64,000 bases of DNA from Bemisia tabaci (Eukaryota; Arthropoda; Insecta; Hemiptera; Aleyrodidae): assembly GCF_918797505.1 (NCBI RefSeq), contig NC_092793.1:43078243-43142242 (forward strand). Direction: 5' to 3'. Shown here in pieces: positions 24,455 through 35,656 of the stretch; positions within the stretch are counted from its first letter, which is position 1; each line of letters opens with the position of its first letter. Under the pieces are notes generated by a model. That model was not told the DNA's origin. It did not search any database and saw only the letters and a list, made by a program, of their open reading frames with translations. A program made the translations under genes and the position numbers.

Positions 24455-26300
24455 TACATTATTATGGTAAACCTAAGCGGACTAGTCCGTACCGGTTGCA
24501 GGAAAGTTCCTGTGAATATAGCGCTATAGAGGGTTACCGGGGTTGACGACTGTAATAGTACCTGTGAATTTGATGGTCACTATGCCGGAGTGGACAACTG
24601 CGAATGTCTCGCTACGCCGACCGTCCTACTCATTCACCACTCCAGAGAGGTCCGCTGTGAATACCGGAACTCCCGGTCGTTCATGCGGGCTTATTCGTTC
24701 GTTAGATCAGACCAAGACGAATTTTGTAGCAGAGCTAGACTGATGTAATCACAGTACCGAATTTCTTTTTCTTCCCCCCCCCCCTTCTCAGCCCTGCTGC
24801 TCCAGGGATCCTCAGGTTTTCCCTGTGCATTAGACCAGTTATTATTCGTTGAGAAAGCTCTTGTTCCTATATAGGAATAAGAGTTTATTAGTTCTTCAGG
24901 TTCGCATCCGTTTTAGCAATTTCGTACTTCCCGTTCATGCGCAGTTCATGATGTAAGTCAGAAACCCAAAAAAGTCCCGCAATCAAGATCTGGTGCTCCT
25001 GTATCAGTTTCTGTTTGATTTTGATAGTTTTTCCGAAAGATGAGAGTTTTTTAAAAGAGCTGTCAGGCGTCAAAGCTGTTCAAAAGCTCAAAGATGTGTG
25101 TGTTTATCAGTCATTGAACACCGTCATGAATTTTCTACCAATTTTCAAAATTCGTCACCCTTTAGTTACTTATTAACTAAATAAATAAATAAGCAAAAAA
25201 TGGGGGGAAATAATTGTTTCATGTAACACATTTGCTTTGAAGTTAACGTGCATCACGCGTTTGTCGATGTCAGTATTTTCTCTCTTTGGATTTCAGCCTT
25301 TCAATAAATCAGTGGGACTTAATAGTTGCGTTACTAATGTCGTGAATGTGTAATGAAATGCCAGTATTCTTAAAAATTCAAATTGCGGATTTTATCATTG
25401 ATTGATTTCTAAATGAGTGACCAAATAACAAATATACAAGCATTATAAAACCATCGATTCCATTAAAAATGAATGAATGCAAATAAAAATTGAATATTAG
25501 TTACATTAAATTCCTCACTGTTGTCCAGCTATGCGTAACTCAAATGGTAAATATTCTCGCGTTGTACTTGATATATGTATAAAGTAGGTGTGCACTTGTT
25601 TGCAGGTGTGATGGGGCAAAAACAATAAAGATCCAAGATACGAAAAATTGAATGATTCTGTGAAGCAAAATGTGAGAAATGAAATAAGAAAGATAAAAAT
25701 GTGAGTAATAATGTATGAGTGACGAATTCTGAAAATCTAGAATATTCGAGGGCCTAAAATGGCCTAATAAACACACTCACCTTGACAATACACTTAATCC
25801 TTAACTGCCTACAGCTCTCGTAGAATCGTCTCAGATTTCTTCAAATACATCAACATCGTACACAAAAACAAAACAGAAAATAACACAGTGTTCACACAGA
25901 TATTAATATTCCAACTGAAACTTGGAAAGCAGTTAAAACGGTCAGAACGGTTGGAAGTCAAACACCAATATGGCGCGCGGTGGTAAGTGGACAAAGACCA
26001 CGCCAACGGTAATTAGTTGGCCGGACAGACATGCGGAAATGCGGACCAACGCGGGGTTGAGCCCTGATCCTTCTGTGCCGACGGGGGTCGATGCGTCCGG
26101 TATCCACGGGGTGGACTTTCCCCGTTCGTTGGCGCCGACCAGCCGCTCGTCATTACTGAAGTTACGGTATTCATCTCAGACCCGAACAGCCGGGTTCCAC
26201 AGGCGACCTGAGTACGGGGTTGACAACCAGGAGTCACCTGGGTCTTTATCAGACAGTCGTTCCTCAAGCTCGTACCTCAAATTCACCGAGCAGGTCCGCT
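24455..26300. mobile_element. Insertion D in Jockey EN, GC-rich ends and AT-rich core
   Basis: Jockey protein similarity stops after THLASG (about 24450) and returns at about 26305, so about 1.85 kb was inserted. The outer 250-330 bp on each side (24480-24740 and 25965-26300) are noticeably GC-rich, and both contain words such as GGGGTTGAC, CGCCGACC and AGCGGAC or its close variants. The core (24770-25960) is AT-rich. I could not find perfect termini or a target duplication. It may be an old LTR-like or TIR-like element. The frames inside show no known domain. Confidence 0.45.
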
Positions 26301-26856
26301 CACGTAGAAAATGATGTCTTTTATAGGGTTGATCACCCCGAAGATAATGCAAGGGGCGGTGTTGGCCTCCTCGTTAAAAAATCAATTCAACATTTTTATG
26401 ATCCCAGGATCAATTTTTCTACTGATGCAATCCAGTCTGTGGGGATTGGAATTAAAACTAATCTTGGTGAAATCTATGTAGCCTCAGTATACTTCCCACA
26501 TAGCACAGAATCTTATGTCAATACTGATACATATTGTTGGATGTTGACATGATATCACCAAAACTAATGCAGTATGATATTAAGATTGTCGGTTAAAAGG
26601 TATACCGCGTCAGCAGAATATAACACTGATACCTTCAATATATCAAACAACAGTATTGAGTCAATGCTGACGAGGTAAAAGAAAAAAATAACACGAGAAG
26701 AAATTAACACGAAAAAATGAAAAAAAATATAGGAAGAAAAAGAAGCCTAAGAAAACACGGTGTTAATCAAAGTTATGATGAAAGTCGAGCCGCGCACTGA
26801 TGCTATGCATGCTATAACAGCCTTAACAGGCGTGATTTTAACCCGAAACACCATCA

Positions 26857-26931
26857 GCTCCCTGTGGCTCAATGGCAGAATACTGGGCTAGGAATTCCAC
26901 GGTTCGGGTTCAAATCCACCTGAGGGCGTCC
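26857..26931 (+). tRNA. tRNA-like unit inside element E
   Basis: The sequence begins GCTCCCTG, then TGGCTCAATGG (A box) and GGTTCAAATCC (perfect B box), and ends AGGGCGTCC. The start and end pair as in element B, of which this is clearly a relative in the opposite window orientation. The last seven bases also form the left copy of the target duplication of insertion L. Confidence 0.65.
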
Positions 26932-28409
26932 AAAAGGTTATGTTCCACAAACCTTCGAGTGTTTCCCAACATAACGAGTGTTTTACCAAGTTAGATTAAC
27001 ATGTTTTCATTTTACTTTAAGGTATTTTTATCAATTTTGTGCATTGTATAGTCTGGTACACAAAATTAAAAACTGGGCACGAAAATGTCCTAATTTTTAG
27101 GTTTAAAGTGGTCTGCAATTTTCTGTAAAGATCTGTAAGGTTACGGACCGCTACCATGTGGTTCAGTACATCCTAAACATCTAAATTTTCATTGGTTCAT
27201 TTGCTTTTTCTTGCTTTACCGTGAGTTATGAATTTTTTTGTGACGCAAGATCGAGGATTTTATGCTAATTTCTTATATTAGATCACTCACGTGCCAGGCA
27301 TTGGCGATTCTTGCATGTTGGCATCAATGCTCTTTCTCATTGTAAATACACTAACGAAAATCGATTCTAGGTTAGGATTTTCGATATATATCGATTCTAT
27401 CGTAGATGTGTTCATATGGATGAAAGACAGTGTTGCCAAATTGCAAGCATGTCGTATAATGGCGCTATCCTACGCTAATCTACTTATATTGTTATTATAG
27501 ATGTCCATACAATTGCTGCCCGACTTCTGGGGTTAAATTATGACTGATTCTGAATAAAATTTTCTAATTCAAGGTTTTATTCCGGCTTTGCCTCTCTATC
27601 TTCTAATTTCTGGCAAAAGAAGTGCATTCTTTAAAACAATATTTTCATTGGTTCCGCCAAAAAATACGCGACAAGCAGACGACTCCTGAATTTTCTGGAC
27701 ATGTCTGGAGAGTTCAAATGGTCAATTTTGTGTAAGAACACACTCCGAAATTTTAGAATTTCTTTGGTCTACTCGCAATTTTTCGCAATTTTCTGAGCAA
27801 TGAGTATTTTCGTTGGGCGAGATGAGATTCAATACTATAATTACGCTGAAAAATACGCGACATGCAGACGACTCCTGAATTTTCTGGACATGTCGGAAGG
27901 GTTCAAATTGTCAATTTTAAGTAAAAGCACACTCAGAAATTTGAGAATTTCTTTGGTTCACTTGCAGTTTTCGGCAGTTTTCTAGGCTATGAATATTTTC
28001 GTTGGGCGAGATGAGATGCAATGCTAATTCTGCTGAAAAATACGCGACATATATTCCCATATATTACCCAAAGATAAATCATCACTTTTCAAATTTTTTA
28101 AATTTTAAACTGAAAAATGTTGAACAAAGAAAGCAAAACTGTAATTTACTCACTAAAATAACCCTCAGAAACCAATTTCTTCACACAAAACAATCTCAGG
28201 TACCTCTGAAGATTTGAGTGAAAAATTGCTATTAATTACCCGTTGATAAAGCAATTTTTTTAAATAATTCTCATCAAAAACTTCAAAATTTCTTTAAAGA
28301 AACCCAAAATATGGATTCAGCGATCTAAATTACCCCTAAAAACATACATTCTCTCATATTAGTAAGTTCAGGCGCCTCTGAGGACTTTTGACCGGCTAAA
28401 CTTGGCTGC
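26932..28409. mobile_element. Insertion L nested in element E, 7-bp target duplication
   Basis: GGCGTCC occurs at 26925-26931 and again at 28410-28416. The sequence after the second copy (GGGTATTTTACGCT) continues the element B-like pattern that stopped at the first. The 1.48 kb between is therefore a later insertion with a 7-bp duplication. It contains a 187-189-bp tandem duplication. Inverted termini are not evident and no transposase is seen. Confidence 0.65.
27660..28046 (+). repeat. Two-copy tandem repeat of about 188 bp plus a partial third
   Basis: TACGCGACAAGCAGACGACT at 27665 recurs with one change at 27854, and TACGCGACAT starts a third, aborted unit at 28041. The spacing is 189 and 187 bp. 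Each unit also contains GTTGGGCGAGATGAGAT. It lies wholly inside insertion L. Confidence 0.8.
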
Positions 28410-30106
28410 GGCGTCCGGGTATTTTACGCTACTAAACGTCGCAGGACATCAAGTAAGTGGTTTATAATATTCAATACTTGTATACTTGTGTAATTCATGT
28501 TTCAAATGTAATACATGTGTAGTACTATGAAAATTACGGCCATCGTCTGAACTTTCTTATCTACTTGACAGAGTGCGCTGAGTGTACAGACGTGTCAGTG
28601 TTAAGGTAGTAATGCATACATATTGTCGGTGTCCTGCAGTGTTCTGATGACCTTGTCATAACCCTGATTTCCATATGAAATCAACCTTTTCGGCCAATAC
28701 TGTAACAATATTTTGACAGCTCCAAATCAGTAACTAATAAATACTGGCATAGTCTTGATATAATATTAAATCAGGATACATCAGCATTTTATAAATACTG
28801 ACACTACTGACGTGTCAGTACTATTGTAGTGTTATATCAATATTCTGTGCTATGTGGGTTACCACCAAATAGTAAAGAGTTCAACTTTGATTCCATCAAA
28901 AACTTCTTCTCATCCCTCCCAAAACGTCATATCTTGGGCTGTGATTTTAACTGCAAATCAGTTTCCTTCGGTTGCAGAAAGACATCCACTAGGGGTACTA
29001 TCCTGCAGAGAGTCTTGCATTAACTCGGGGGATCAACCCTTACAGATGGTTTTCCAACCTACTATCCTTCTGACCCAATTAAACAACCGGATATCTTAGA
29101 CTTTTGGATTATTAAAAATATTTCGAGAAATTATTGTGCAGTTGGTTCTGACCTAGAAATGAATTCCGGCCATATCCCCATAAAAATTCAAATATTCCAA
29201 AAAATTATTCTCAAACCTAAAATTCAAATCACAAATTCCAAGACAGATTGGAATCTATTTCGTGATAAACTCAACTCATCAATACTAAGACATGAAATCG
29301 CTAATGTTGATGAGCTGGAATATGAAGCGGAAGCTCTCGCTAATTTGATAAGGTCGGCTGCCTCTGAATCAACACCAGTCGTTTCATATAACGATCAAGC
29401 TCCCCCACTCCCATCTAAAATCCGGGAGCTCATAAAAGGAAGACGCAGAGCTAGAGCCAAATGGATCAAATGCCGATTTTATAAAGACAAAACTTACTAT
29501 AACAAAGTCAATCACATTACAACCCACAAAATTTCAGAATTTCGTAATGAAAATACAAGAAAATTCCTAGAAACTTTAACACCCACCCACCATACAGATT
29601 ACTCCCTTTGGAAAGTCACAAAATATTTGAAAAGAGGTGATACTTTCAACCAACCCCTGCAACGACCAGATCTATCCTGGACTAAAACCAATCAGGACAC
29701 GGCAAACGAACTTTGTCGTCACCTTGAAGAAGTTTTTAAACCGGATAAGTCTGTCCCCTCAGAATTCAACCCGGATCAGGAAATTCTAAAAACCAAACCT
29801 AAAGAAGAGGTTGAAATTTCGGCGATAAGACATTCAGAGGTTGCTGACATTATCAAATACAAAATCAAAATCCATAAATCTCCCGGTCTTGATTTAGTCT
29901 CTGGTCAAATGTTAAAGGAACTTCCTTCTCTTGCTCACAAAAAATGGCAGATATATACAATGCAGCTCTGAAGCTCAGACATGTTTCCCTTGCCTGGAAA
30001 AAAGCGGACGTGATTTGTATTCATAAAAAAAACAAGCCTCGCCATCTTGCCTCATCTTATAGACCCATTTCACTTCTGGCGATTATAGGGAAGGTATTTG
30101 AACGTT

Positions 30107-31215
30107 CGATAGTAGCACAAAGACGTAAAATTTACCCCAAAAAAATTCGTAAAAAAAGACGTAAAATAGACCAAAAATGAAATGCCAATGTAGTCTTTTT
30201 TACAAGAATAATTCGTAAAGAGTACAAGATTTTTTACGTAAAAAATCGAGTTTCTTTACGTAAAAAGTTATGCGCAAATAAACTCTTGCTTCCTGAAATT
30301 GATTAAAATGATAAATCGTAAAGAAAAAAATAGACTTCTTACATATCTGAATCTGTAGTCAATTAATTCTCCTTGAGATCAACTTTCAAATTATTATCTA
30401 CTTGTCGGGAATTGAACCTGGGACCTGCCTATCAGGAATCGAATGCGCTACCTACTGAGCAAACGAGGCCTCTGTATTAGAGGGGCGACTTTGCGCTGTA
30501 TAAGTGAATATTTTTATTGTTGAATATGCGGGAGAAGGAATTGCGGAATATTTTTTGAATTTGGAAAAACTGGATAAGGGCAAAAACTAATATTTATCAT
30601 GGATATTTTAAAGATGGTTTAGGGTATACCTACTTTCAAAAGTACCTTTGTTGTTCAGAAATATGTGAAAAAAGTTATGTACATTTTAATAATGTGTCCC
30701 CCTTTTATCTTTTTCTTTTCTTAAATATTATTAACATGCATCAATTTTGTATAAGAATGTCTGAAATATTTTAATAAAGATAAGTTATTAAAATCTTCTC
30801 GAACTTTTAAAAACTCTGGCTTATTCGTTCAGAACAATGTGTTTTTGTATCCAGTTTTCGGGCTATACTTTTTTTTACAAACAATCTTTAGGGGACATCA
30901 GAATTTTTGGCTTGATTTCCTTGTCATAAAAACTACAAAGGTATCTCCTGTTCGGTCAATTCAGCGAATTTTCCGTTCAGAAATTTTTTTCCTAATTTTC
31001 TACATGTAGAAAATCGCGAATTTTTTACGTACAGATTTCAGTTCAATCCCCCAGTTTTTTTTTTTTTTTTTACGTCTTTGATCACAAATTTTTTACGTTA
31101 AGTTCTCAGACTCTGATTTTTTACAAGTTCTTTTACGTACATCTTTCGTACTTGTAAAATTTACCAGTTTTAATTTTTTTTTTCACGAATTATATTACAA
31201 GATGTGCTACTAGGG
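30107..31215. mobile_element. TIR element C with tRNA-like unit, inside Jockey RT
   Basis: The left end is CGATAGTAGCACA (30107) and the right end is TGTGCTACTAGGG (to 31215); inner bases match perfectly and the outer CCC is mutated on the left. Removing the element and one T(C) joins GAACGT to CTATATCTTAAG, which restores the RT reading ERLYLKRLLPVVEE. The duplication is therefore TC on the right and a mutated TT on the left. The subterminal arrays are made of TTTTACGTAAAAA-type words. It is about 1.1 kb with no protein. Confidence 0.75.
30401..30470 (-). tRNA. tRNA-like unit inside element C
   Basis: The minus strand has TTGCTCAGTAGGTAGCGC, a very good A box and D arm, and GGTTCAATTCC, a perfect B box. 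The first bases (GCCTCGT) pair only weakly with the last (CGACAAG). It sits about 300 bp from the left end of element C. Confidence 0.6.
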
Positions 31216-32357
31216 TCTATATCTTAAGCGTCTGCTCCCAGTAGTAGAGGAAATGAGAGTAATCCCGCCTCATCAGTTCGGCTTCCGCAGGAAACACTCT
31301 ACTGTCGAACAAATTCATAGATTCATTAACTTTATCAACAAAACTATGGAAGGGGGGCTAGTGTGCGCGACAGCCTTTCTTGATATTCAAGCTGCCTTCG
31401 ATAAGGTTTGGATTGAGGGGTTGGCTCTTAAGATATATTGGAGTCTACCCTATAATCACTATGAATTACTAAGAAACTACCTTTCTGATAGATCATTTAG
31501 AGGTAGATACGAGGATGCGGTATCGGATTTTACGCCAATCTTGGCCTCAGTTCCCCAAGGATCGGTACTCGGCCCACTCCTCTTTCTAATATACCTTGCT
31601 GATTTTCCTAAATTACGTAGAACCAAAAAGGGTAAATTTGCGGATGATACAGCTCTCGGAACATTTGGCTCAACTGCCCAAGAAGCCAATAAAAACCTCC
31701 AATCTAGCCTGAATAAAACATCAAAATATTGTTCAAAATGTAAAATTAAGCTGAATGGCGGGAAGTCACAGCATACCATATTCTCCCTCAATAGAGACCC
31801 CATCACATCTGTGAAGCTTGATGGCGAGGATATTCCTCAAAAGAAATCTTCTAATTACCTGTGCGTTTTGCTTGACAGGCGCCTGACCTTCAGGCGGCAC
31901 ATCATGGCTATGAAGCAGCAGATAATTATTAATAAATATAAAAAATTGTGGTGGCTGCTCAGACCTAAAGTGGTCTCACAACATATAACAAACTACTTCT
32001 ATATAAAGTTGTGCTCAAACCTGTATGGACTTATGCTTGTCCTTTATGGGGATGTGCGAAAAAAACTAACATCGATGAGATTCAAACTGCTAGGATAACT
32101 TAATCCTCAGGGGTCTCTCGGGAGTGAAATGGGATGACTATATCTCTAATGAGATGGTCCGCCATCTTCTGGGAGTTCCTACTAATAAGGACACTATTCA
32201 ACAATACTCGTTGAGGTATGCCATGAGGCTGAGCCGTCACCCCAACGAAAAAGCTGCTAATCTATTATTCAAATACAAAACCGGACCGAGACGCCTCAAT
32301 CGGAAACATCCATTTGATTGCGTCTCGAGCCAGGTAATTAAATTAATGTGTGAATGA

Positions 32358-32927
32358 ATCACCTCCGTTCCGGTCCAGGCCCAATTAATTTCGCCTCTTA
32401 CTTTATTCATTTTCAGCTAGTGATGTTGACGCGGGGGTTGAACTAGTAAGAACCTTGAAATTCGCCACGACACTGCGACCGCTTTGCTCAGTGCTTCATT
32501 GAGCTTATCTGTCCTGTGGGAACATTGAACTTATAAAGTCTAAACAAACCGCGTATAAGTGGTTGCAGTGCCGGGGTGACTAAGCGTTGGGTTTGCTGCG
32601 CCTGGAAATGGCCTCTTGATGGGTTAATTATCCGTGTCATCATTATTAAGTTGTAACGCTGTGGACCAGTTAAACAAAAATATTCACCTGATCCTTTTCC
32701 TACCTCATTGCCTATAATATTTCTATTCATATTTATATTTATCTTATTATAATTAGTATGTATATATAGTGGCCCACTGTATTATACTTTTCCTCCTACC
32801 CCTATCCAGGGGAACATAATATTTTAATAGCACTAGCATTAAGTCTTAGCCTTAAGTCTAGTTATAATCAAATTGTAAATATTCCACTGTATAAGTAGGA
32901 GAATAAGTTTAAAATAAAAAAAAAAAA
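32358..32927 (+). other. Jockey 3' UTR and terminal A run
   Basis: After the ORF2 stop, about 560 bp of non-coding sequence runs to AAAATAAAAAAAAAAAAA (about 32910-32927). The sequence then changes abruptly to TTGGGGGGGCC. This marks the 3' terminus used for target-primed reverse transcription. The minus-strand frame here (32488-32730) is a shadow. Confidence 0.65.
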
Positions 32928-32929
32928 AA

Positions 32930-33390
32930 TTGGGGGGGCCATATGATACTATTTTTAATTCTAAGGGGACCAGGTCCCCTGGACTCCCCCTCATTTGTCT
33001 ATGGCAAGGAAGTTAAGCCATAAGCCATTGAAGTCGAGGATGCCCAGACTGGAGACTCTTAGCAACTGACGACGGAAGAAAATGAAACGCAGTTACTGAA
33101 AATATCCTTCTGTACTGAAAATCTTGAAAATAGATAGAAATTTTGCAAGAAGTAGACTTCTTTGAAAATTTTAAGAAGAATTTTACAGTGTCCCAGCGTG
33201 TTTTTGAAAATTTATTCACCTTTTGCGAAATTTTTAGGGTAAATTTTTCACTTGTTCTTACGAAACAAGGGTTGCATGTGATAATTCGTAGTGGTTTTTC
33301 ACGGGCAGCACGGCCCCCCTCCGGGGCCCGGGCCCCGATACCAGGGACCCAGAACCCCCCCCCCCTTGTGGCGGGCCTGGTTGTATAGAA
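32930..33390. repeat. GC-rich repeat, inverted relative of 20436-20512
   Basis: At 33318-33385 the sequence GGGGCCCGGGCCCCGATACC, a C14 run and GTGGCGGGCCTGG mirror the patch at 20436-20512 left of the Jockey. The two patches bracket the retrotransposon in opposite orientation. The frames across them are artefacts of the GC-rich repeat. Confidence 0.55.
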
Positions 33391-35099
33391 AATGTTCATC
33401 GGAAAATATAGTTGCTGATTGAGTACCAAAAATGTAGAAAATCCGTTATAAGGAACGTCATTTGATAGTATTATAAATGAATAAGCTTCACCTACTTACT
33501 CATAGGATAGGACGTCGTATTACGACGCCCAGAGCCCTGAATCCTACCTCATTTATTGAAACTTGACTCTTACCTGATCGAAAGTTTATCCGGTTATCCC
33601 ACTGCATTGTTGAATGTTCACACACGAATTTAAATTTGAACACTTAGTAAAAAATTACCACGAATGCAAGAGGGAAGAAAACACCAGAAGATGTACATGC
33701 GCCGAGAAATGAATCACTGCACACCCTGAGTTCGCGCGCAATCAGAAAAGTTGAGTAGAATCTTTTAATGTCTTACTTTTCGCCTGAATATATTTTCCCG
33801 CATAGCAAGCTAGCTTTAAGCTTGCTAACTTCAGTTCAAACTGAACTTTTGTGACATGTGTAAGAGATTCTGTGTATACAAATTCTCTATCCATACAATG
33901 TTATAGGTACCCATCCAAAGGCAACTAGTAACGCAGCGATAGGTACAGAGCGATTTTGGTTTTTCTATTTTTGAACAAGTGAATCTGGAGACTTCCATGT
34001 AAATTAGGCTATAATGGCTGTACAATTTTATCCTTCAAAAATGATTTTCTTACTAAGTAGTTAAAGGTTCGTTTGCACTTAATTAGACACTAAATATTCA
34101 CGCTGTATCACATTCAATAATGGATGTAAATCAGATTCTAGTGGGACCTTCGTTTTAAATCGCTAACAATTAGAACCATCGAGCTAAAGAAATGTGAAGA
34201 AACATCCTAATGCCAACACTTAACGACATTTGGGATTATAATAATTTCAGCACGCATATTTGCTCACAATAAGAGAAAATAAAATCACTTCAAATCCAAA
34301 GCTCACTGCCAAAAATTCGAAATGGCCGGTTATGGTAATACGTGTGCAGCGAGGGAGGCGATGTCTTATGATAGATTTTACTTTTTTCAAACCACGCTCG
34401 TTTCAAAAATCAGAACTTTGACGCGGAGACAGACATGGGAGATAGCGATCGGTCAACGCAGCTACTTCGATTAGCGCATGGTGTTATTTGTTAGACAGGA
34501 AAAGGAAAAAAGAAAGGCATCGGATGGTGATCAGTGACGTAGCAAAAGGGGAGGGTGCAACTTGCGGTGAATGAGAGTGTGTTGGTGTGCATGAGTGAGA
34601 AAAGGGGAGCAAAAGGGAGGAAAAGAGTGAGATAGTGGACAACTAGGATTATTCCACCAATTAGCTCATTCAAGTTGAAAAACACACATTCGTATCGTCG
34701 AGGCTCTCGGCTCCTTCGACACTCGATTGGCCGATCTGTGAAGTCGACCACAGTCACTTTCATAAGGGAAAAGTGACAGTTTTTTTTACTAGTATGTACC
34801 TAGTCCAGCAAGTAAAGGAAGAGGAAGAAGAGGAGTTTTTGCGGAACAAATTAATAAGTAGTTAGTTTCTTCCCCCATTGATTGATGGTACCTCCAAAGA
34901 TGACTATTAGTCTCAAAAGGCTCCATCCCTGCCCCCTATGAATTTTAGCTGGCCCCCTCAAAGTTGAAAAATTCCCTTCCGATTTAAACCAATATAATTT
35001 AGCCCCTAATGTAGCTAGACACTTCCACCGTTTTAAAATGTCTTCTTCTTCAAGAAAACTAGAATCAAACAAAAAAGGGGTATCGATGAGCGCCTTTTT
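33391..35099. other. Unassigned sequence
   Basis: No gene is recognised. Two tiny hairpins lie at 33804-33826 (AGCAAGCTAGCTTTAAGCTT) and 33834-33846. Minus-strand frames at 33831-34025 and 34491-34763 lack known motifs. Confidence 0.35.
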
Positions 35100-35616
35100 A
35101 GGCCCCCCTAGAATCTAAAAAATGCGGGTTTTCCAAATTGACTCAATGTAGTTTACGGAAATAATCATGATTTGGTCCATAGGCCACTGGATACGTGTTA
35201 AACGGTCGCCTGAACATACGTCTGCAGGCGCATTTTAGCGAAAAATGCGTGTTTTTTTATCACTCCAAAGCTTTTTGGCACCAAGCACATTGTTTAATTA
35301 AAACAAGCGTTTGATATGTTATCAAGGAGGCTTCAAGACACATTTTAACCCTGGTTTGGTTTTAGTTAGATGATGTGCTCATAGGTAGTTCAAAAAAAAC
35401 TGTTTCAAAATTCGACTTTTAAGGGACATCCGCAAAAATCTTGGGGAAAAACGTCGTAAGGGTTTTTTTTTTTGCCACAATTGAAGAAAATTTCCTTGTA
35501 AGAGTCTAACAAGGCTTAATAACGGCCCTCGATAATATACATAGCGTGTATACAGTTGCAGAGACGGGTTCCCCCAAGATTTTTGCGGATGTCCCATAAA
35601 AGTCGACTTTTGAAAA

Positions 35617-35656
<40 letters not shown>

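Larger units (their letters stand above)
26495..28858. mobile_element. TIR element E with tRNA-like unit, inside Jockey EN
   Basis: The ends CCCACATAGCACAGAAT (26495) and ATTCTGTGCTATGTGGG (to 28858) form a perfect 17-bp inverted repeat. TT flanks both sides (26493-26494 and 28859-28860). Removing the element and one TT joins GTATACTT to ACCACCAAAT and restores the EN reading VYLPPNSKEF. The interior carries a plus-strand tRNA-like unit related to that of element B and is split by a later insertion (26932-28409). Without that insertion it is about 880 bp, close to its relatives. Confidence 0.85.
24316..32357 (+). pseudogene. Jockey ORF2 (EN-RT) pseudogene, split by three insertions
   Basis: The EN start is NLKIAVFNCNGVLNRIAEID (about 24328-24390). 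EN resumes at 26305 (NDVFYRVDHPEDNARGGVG) and again at 28859 (PPNSKEFNFDSIKNFF, then GCDFNCKSVSFGCR). The usual Ser-Asp-His motif reads NSGHIPI, so a catalytic Asp is lost, and a TAA precedes LGGSTLTDGF. RT follows, with a frameshift in an A run near 29940, then SYRPISLLAIIGKVFER, the break at element C, and HQFGFRRKHSTVEQ, FLDIQAAFDKVW, VPQGSVLGPLLF and FADDTAL. A Jockey-type C terminus (RYAMRLSRHPNEKAANLLF) ends at 32357. Intact proteins nick target DNA and copy the RNA there. Confidence 0.85.
20995..32927 (+). mobile_element. Jockey-clade non-LTR retrotransposon, heavily interrupted
   Basis: One plus-strand element can be followed from a degenerate ORF1 start (about 21039) through ORF1 zinc knuckles (23.7-24.0 kb). 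It continues into an EN domain (24.3-29.2 kb), an RT domain (29.6-32.1 kb), a 3' UTR and a terminal A run (about 32913-32927). Subtracting the four insertions (21884-22994, about 24455-26300, 26495-28858, 30107-31215) leaves about 5.5 kb, the usual size of a full-length Jockey. Frameshifts and stops throughout show it is dead. The exact 5' end is uncertain. Confidence 0.8.

Noticed and set aside
24543..24743. 66-residue frame inside insertion D
   Set aside because: Thr/Arg/Ser-rich translation with no domain, inside a GC-rich element end.
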